A stretch of DNA of 44,512 bases from a bacterium (lineage in GTDB: Bacteria > Gemmatimonadota > Glassbacteria > GWA2-58-10): the NCBI GenBank assembly GCA_021372515.1, contig JAJFUG010000030.1, positions 1-44,512 on the forward strand, read 5' to 3'. The first letter of the stretch is position 1, and the number at the start of each line of letters is the position of its first letter. Below, one piece after another: positions 40,589-44,512 of this stretch. The notes beneath the pieces were generated by a model that worked only from the letters and a program-made list of their open reading frames with translations, was not told the DNA's origin and made no database searches. The translations under genes were made by a program, and so were the position numbers.

Positions 40589-41543
40589 GTGGCTGAAAAA
40601 ACTTCTGCCCCTGGCCTATCTGGCCATGCTGCTGATCGCGATCTACGCGGTCTATACCTCGTTCGGCAGCGGCTTGAAGCGCGGCGAGTTCACCGGCAAG
40701 TACTATCCGCCCGACACCCTGAAACCAGGAGCGGCCCTCAAGCCCAAGGATGAGGTGTTCCTGGTTGACCTGCTGGAGCCCACCCCGGAGATGCTTTCCT
40801 CAGGAAAGCAACTGTTCCAGCAGAACTGCGTGTCGTGCCACGGCTCGGAGGGCAAGGGCAATGGTCCAAAAGCCGCCGGGCTGAACCCGCCGCCGCGCAA
40901 TTTCACGGCCGAGAAGTTCAAGAACGGGGCGGCCTCGCTCCAGATATACAACACCCTGGGGACAGGAGTGCCGGGCAGCAGCATGGCCTCGTTCAGCTTC
41001 CTCTCCGTGCGCGAGCGTATGGACCTGGCCCACTACGTGCGCACGTTCGTGCCCAACCCGCCGTCCAACCCTCAGGAGTTGGTGGACCAGTTGCCCAAGC
41101 CGTCCGGGGCCGGTGCTGCCACAGCGGCTGCGCCCTCCGCGGCAAACGCGGATTCGGCAAAAAAGCCGGAGAAGATCAAGCCCTTGCCTCTGGGACTGGC
41201 CGAAAGCCAGATTCTAAAAGAGGCTGCGGAAAAGGCGGGAGAAGAAACCAGAGTCGAAGTCCGGACGATAGAAAGCCGCCTCTGGGCCGAGCGCTGCGCA
41301 GTCTGCCACGGCGAGTCAGGGCAGGGGAGAGCCTATGCTCTGCGTGTTCCCAACACCGGCCTGATCTACGTCCGGACCAAGCCGCTGTCCGCTTATCACG
41401 GCCCGGCCCTGGACAGCCCGGAAGCCCTGGCGCGGTTCCTGGCCGCGGGTGTTCCCGGCCTGCCGGGGCACCGTTTCAGCGCTCTGGGGCAGGCCGCGGC
41501 CACTGAACTTCTGGACGGTATCCGTCAGAGCCAGACACACTGA
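40581..41543 (+). CDS. Dihaem cytochrome c linking ActF and cytochrome oxidase genes
   Basis: A 320-residue membrane-anchored protein with an N-terminal helix (about 9-27) and two class I cytochrome c domains. The haem sites are C83/C86/H87 in NCVSCHG and C239/C242/H243 in CAVCHG. They are separated by an Ala/Pro/Lys-rich linker (about 173-225). Placement between actF and coxB suggests it carries electrons from ActE/ActA to the CuA centre, in place of the cytochrome c domain fused to subunit II in caa3 oxidases. It has no standard gene name that I can assign with confidence. Confidence 0.88.
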   Translation: MSEWLKKLLPLAYLAMLLIAIYAVYTSFGSGLKRGEFTGKYYPPDTLKPGAALKPKDEVFLVDLLEPTPEMLSSGKQLFQQNCVSCHGSEGKGNGPKAAGLNPPPRNFTAEKFKNGAASLQIYNTLGTGVPGSSMASFSFLSVRERMDLAHYVRTFVPNPPSNPQELVDQLPKPSGAGAATAAAPSAANADSAKKPEKIKPLPLGLAESQILKEAAEKAGEETRVEVRTIESRLWAERCAVCHGESGQGRAYALRVPNTGLIYVRTKPLSAYHGPALDSPEALARFLAAGVPGLPGHRFSALGQAAATELLDGIRQSQTH

Positions 41544-41559
41544 GCACGGGACAAGGCTG

Positions 41560-42348
41560 ATGAAACAGAGGCTCTTCATACTCTCCACCGCACTGCTCGC
41601 CGCCCTGGCCTGCGCCGGAGCACACCCGGGTGACATCACCAACTGGCTGCAGGCCCCGGCCTCGACCACCGCGGTCGAGGTGCGCCACAGCTTTTTCCTC
41701 ACCCTGATACTGATCGCCCCGTTCCTGCTGGCCGCCGAGGGCCTGCTGCTGTTCGTGATCTTCCGTTTCCGGGCCAAGCCCGGACGAGAGCCGGCCAAAT
41801 TCCACGAAAACACGCGCCTGGAGATCGCCTGGACAGTCGCACCGGCCCTGGTGCTTATCGTGATCGCGGTCTCCACCTACAAGCTGATCGAGAGTATCAA
41901 CTACTCTCCGGCCAGCGATATCCAGGTCGAGGTCACGGGCCAGCGCTTTTTCTGGAAATACACCTACCCGGAGTACGGGTTGACTATCTCGGACGAGCCG
42001 CTGGTGGTGCCCGAGAACAAGGTGGTCACCCTGCTCGGCACGAGCGTGGATGTGATCCACTCCTGGTGGGTCCCGGCCTTGGGGATCAAAAAGGACGTGC
42101 TGCCGGGACGGATCACCGAGGCCTGGTTCAAGGCGCGCCGTGGAACATACAAGGGGCAGTGTGCCGAGTTGTGCGGCCCGCTGCACGCTGAAATGCTGAT
42201 CGACGTTAAAGTTGTCTCTGAAGACGAGTTCAAGTCCTGGATCAGGTCCAAGCAGGCCGAGCTGGCCGTGCCGTCCGCCGCAGCGCCGGCGGATTCCTCC
42301 GCCGCCAAGCCCGCCGACTCGACCGGGACCGCCACGGGAAGACAGTGA
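41560..42348 (+). CDS. coxB: Cytochrome c oxidase subunit II
   Basis: A 263-residue subunit II. A signal-like helix (about 5-20) and two membrane helices (about 45-68 and 90-112) are followed by the CuA cupredoxin domain. All CuA ligands are present: H167, C201, E203 (carbonyl), C205, H209 and M212 in the CAELCGPLHAEM segment. The ATG at 41560 follows ACAAGG; the longer frame from 41449 runs through the upstream gene. The C-terminus is an Ala/Ser/Pro tail with no CxxCH, so no cytochrome c is fused. The stop overlaps a possible GTG start (42345) of coxA by 4 bases. Confidence 0.95.
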   Translation: MKQRLFILSTALLAALACAGAHPGDITNWLQAPASTTAVEVRHSFFLTLILIAPFLLAAEGLLLFVIFRFRAKPGREPAKFHENTRLEIAWTVAPALVLIVIAVSTYKLIESINYSPASDIQVEVTGQRFFWKYTYPEYGLTISDEPLVVPENKVVTLLGTSVDVIHSWWVPALGIKKDVLPGRITEAWFKARRGTYKGQCAELCGPLHAEMLIDVKVVSEDEFKSWIRSKQAELAVPSAAAPADSSAAKPADSTGTATGRQ

Positions 42349-42359
42349 GGGGTGCATCG

Positions 42360-43940
42360 ATGAGCGATAGTCCTGAAAGGAAAAAATACCCGGCCTTTTT
42401 CGAGTGGCTCACCACCGGCGACCACAAGAAAATCGGTATCATGTACCTCTGGTTCGCCCTGTTCATGGCCCTGGTGGGCGGCGGGCTGGCCGGGGCGATC
42501 CGCGCCCAGCTCGCCAGTCCGGACAGCGGCCTGATGCGCCCGGAGCTGTACAACATGTCCATCTCGATGCACGCCACGCTGATGATCTTTTTCATGATCA
42601 TCCCGGCGTGGGTCGGGTTCGGCAACTATTTCGTACCGCTGCTGATCGGGGCGCGGGACATGGCTTTCCCGCGGCTCAACGCTTTCGCGTTCTGGCTGGC
42701 CGTTCCGGCGGCGGTGCTGATTCTGAGTAGTTTCCTGGTCGTGGGCGGCTCGATCCAGACCGGCTGGACCGCCTATCCGCCCTTGTCGCTCAAGGCTTTC
42801 TCGGCCGGCGCGGGCACGGACATGTGGATACTGGGGATAATCATCGCCGGGACGGCCTCGGTGCTGGCGGCGATCAATTTCATTGTCACCACCGCCAACA
42901 TGCGCGCCCCGGGGATGACCTGGCTCAAGATGCCGCTTTTTGTCTGGGCCTGGTTCGTCAACGCCACCCTGATCCTGATTGCCACGCCGGTGCTGAGCTC
43001 GGCACTGGCCATGCTGCTCACCGATCGTCTTTTCGGCACCACGTTCCTGACCGTGGGCTCGGGCGGCGACCCGCTCCTGTACCAGCACCTGTTCTGGTTC
43101 TACTCGCATCCGGCGGTCTATATCATGATCCTGCCCGGTTTCGGCGTGATCTCGCACGTGGTGGCGGCTTTTTCGCGCAAGCGGGTGTTCGGCTACCGGG
43201 GCATGGTCACCGCCCTGGCCCTGATCGGGATAATCGGCTACATGGTCTGGGCGCACCACATGTTCGTCTCGGGTATCCCGGCCTGGCTTCAGGTGTTCTT
43301 CTCCTACGCCTCGATGGTCATCGCGGTGCCCACCGGGATAAAGGTGTTCAGTTGGCTGGCCACGATCTGGGGCGGGACGATCCGGTTCTCCACGCCGATG
43401 AAATTCGCCCTGGGCTTTATCGGCCTGTTCGTGCTGGGCGGTATGAGCGGGATCATGCTGGCCAACGTGCCCATCGACTACCAGGTGCACGACAGCTATT
43501 TCGTGGTGGCGCATTTTCACTACGTGCTGGTGGGCGGCTCGGTGATGGCGATCCTGGCGGCGACCTATTACTGGTTCCCCAAGATGAGCGGACGGTTCCT
43601 GAGCGAGAAGCTGGGGACATGGATTTTCTGGCTGATCTTCGTCGGGATCAATATCACGTTCTTCCCCCAGCACATCCTGGGTATCCAGGGCATGGCGCGG
43701 CGCATATTCACCTACCGGCCCGAGTTCACCGCGCTCAACCGGGTCTCCTCGTTCGGCTACCTGTTCCTTCTGCTGGGCGGCCTTCTGCTGGTCTGGGACC
43801 TCCTGCGCCAGGCCTTTTTCCGCAAGGGCAGCCTTCCGGATGACCCCTGGCAGGTAAACGACATCCAGCACACCTTGGACTGGGCCGTGGCCAGCCCGCC
43901 ACCGGAATACAATTTCGAGGAAATACCGGTAATCAAGTGA
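42360..43940 (+). CDS. coxA: Cytochrome c oxidase subunit I, A2-type haem-copper oxidase
   Basis: A 526-residue subunit I that reduces O2 to water and pumps protons. Twelve helices carry the metal ligands. H71 and H387 bind the low-spin haem, H385 in VVAHFHY binds the high-spin haem, and H250, H299 and H300 bind CuB. Y254 is the cross-linked Tyr. The segment FYSHPAVY (Y248, S249) replaces the D-channel Glu with Tyr-Ser, the mark of the A2 subfamily known from Rhodothermus and Thermus caa3. The ATG at 42360 is preferred; GTG 42345 is an alternative that would overlap coxB. Confidence 0.96.
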   Translation: MSDSPERKKYPAFFEWLTTGDHKKIGIMYLWFALFMALVGGGLAGAIRAQLASPDSGLMRPELYNMSISMHATLMIFFMIIPAWVGFGNYFVPLLIGARDMAFPRLNAFAFWLAVPAAVLILSSFLVVGGSIQTGWTAYPPLSLKAFSAGAGTDMWILGIIIAGTASVLAAINFIVTTANMRAPGMTWLKMPLFVWAWFVNATLILIATPVLSSALAMLLTDRLFGTTFLTVGSGGDPLLYQHLFWFYSHPAVYIMILPGFGVISHVVAAFSRKRVFGYRGMVTALALIGIIGYMVWAHHMFVSGIPAWLQVFFSYASMVIAVPTGIKVFSWLATIWGGTIRFSTPMKFALGFIGLFVLGGMSGIMLANVPIDYQVHDSYFVVAHFHYVLVGGSVMAILAATYYWFPKMSGRFLSEKLGTWIFWLIFVGINITFFPQHILGIQGMARRIFTYRPEFTALNRVSSFGYLFLLLGGLLLVWDLLRQAFFRKGSLPDDPWQVNDIQHTLDWAVASPPPEYNFEEIPVIK

Positions 43941-43953
43941 GGGAGAAATCCAG

Positions 43954-44512
43954 ATGAACAACCAGTCGGAACAGCCCAACTCCACGGCCGCGGCCCCCCT
44001 CCAGCGGAGCCTGGGTCGCTGGTTCGTTGTGCTCAGCCAGATGGTGATTCTGATAATGATCGTGGGCGGAGTGGTGCGCCTGAGCGGCTCGGGGCTCTCC
44101 ATCCCGGAATGGCCCGTGATCAACGGCAGCCTGTTGCCACCGCACAATGACGCCCAGTGGCTGGCCGTGTACAAGACATATCACCGTCAGATCGAGGGCA
44201 TCGAGGTGGACCGTCTGATCGAGAGCGAGGAGCCGGATATCGTGCCGGTCGGACGGTTCAAGATCATGTTCGCCATCGAGTATTTCCACCGCACCGTGGC
44301 CGCGGTACTGGGTCTGGCGTTCCTCTGGGTGGCGCTCAAAGTCTGGCTGAACGCTGCGGCCCGCAAACGTTACGGCCTGCGCATGTTCGGCCTCATGGCC
44401 CTGCTCCTGGTCCAGGCCATGCTGGGCGGGCTGGTGGTCAAGACCGACCTGGCCGCGGCCCTGGTGGCAATCCACCTGGGAGTGGCCTATATTTTCTTCG
44501 GGGTGTTGTTCT
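43954..44512 (+). CDS. ctaA: Haem A synthase (COX15/CtaA), 3'-truncated by window edge
   Basis: The first 186 codons of a COX15/CtaA-type haem A synthase, open to the last base. GAGGGAGAA precedes the ATG at 43954. The family pattern VVRLSGSGLSIPEWPVINGSL closes the first helix, YFHRTVAAVLGL holds a haem-ligand His, and QAMLGGLVVKTDL, then IHLGVAY, follow. It converts haem O to haem A for the oxidase encoded immediately upstream. There is no Cys pair in the first periplasmic loop, so this is not the Bacillus-type disulfide variant. Confidence 0.9.
   Translation, partial: MNNQSEQPNSTAAAPLQRSLGRWFVVLSQMVILIMIVGGVVRLSGSGLSIPEWPVINGSLLPPHNDAQWLAVYKTYHRQIEGIEVDRLIESEEPDIVPVGRFKIMFAIEYFHRTVAAVLGLAFLWVALKVWLNAAARKRYGLRMFGLMALLLVQAMLGGLVVKTDLAAALVAIHLGVAYIFFGVLF

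Noticed and set aside
41964-44174. Long minus-strand frame (736 codons) opposite coxB/coxA/ctaA
   Set aside because: Antisense shadow; the plus strand encodes complete metal-site motifs in three consecutive genes.

Overview
This 44.5 kb window is GC-rich bacterial chromosome with tightly packed genes, short gaps, many ATGA-type overlaps and several TTG start codons. There is no phage, plasmid, insertion sequence or CRISPR signal. The gene set points to a Gram-negative, aerobically respiring member of the Fibrobacterota-Chlorobiota-Bacteroidota superphylum or a neighbouring uncultured phylum. The evidence is a PorU-like C25 peptidase next to a PorV-like barrel, a GWxTD-domain protein, an FlgD-like C-terminal sorting-type domain, alternative complex III, and an A2-type haem-copper oxidase. 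A candidate phylum such as Glassbacteria or Latescibacteria would fit, but that is inference and no marker here fixes the taxon.

Layout. 1-3050: two tandem paralogous GH20 beta-hexosaminidases, the first cut by the window edge, each followed by an intrinsic terminator. 3050-10130: a small palindromic intergenic repeat, a RecD2-type helicase, a pyrF-fur pair behind a promoter that carries a Fur-type box, a secreted CBM9-like protein, and divergent lipid genes (lnt on the minus strand, plsC on the plus strand). 10130-12360: ribosomal protein S1 with its own leader and terminator. 12380-18760: an envelope operon with an LpoA/Leu-binding-like periplasmic protein, a methyltransferase, a polyprenyl-phosphate-type GT2, a YfhO-family membrane glycosyltransferase and a rhomboid protease. 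18760-19560: a small Cys-containing protein and tRNA-Lys(CTT). 19618-29333: era, a Trm112-like protein, then an outer-membrane/secretion set (PorU-like peptidase, PorV-like barrel, DUF5683-like protein, GWxTD protein).

29334-31900 is RNA-rich. It has a tiny membrane protein and a divergent structured leader with stacked terminators before a lytic transglycosylase, then cvpA and tmRNA (ssrA), whose divergent promoters share an interlocked -35 region. 31905-32944 has a methyltransferase and a tiny Cys-rich ORF. 32999-44512 is one respiratory operon: ActA-ActB-ActC-ActD-ActE-ActF (alternative complex III), a dihaem cytochrome c, cytochrome oxidase subunits II and I, and the start of haem A synthase (ctaA). 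Quinol would be oxidised by the Act complex and electrons passed through c-type cytochromes to the CuA site and the A2-type oxidase. CtaA would supply haem A.

The observations most worth a second look are the multi-hairpin leader at 29645-29916, the Fur-type box over the pyrF-fur promoter, the overlapping cvpA/ssrA promoters, the intact cysteine cluster motif in the ActB N-terminal half, the PorU/PorV module outside an obvious Bacteroidota context, and three small genes.
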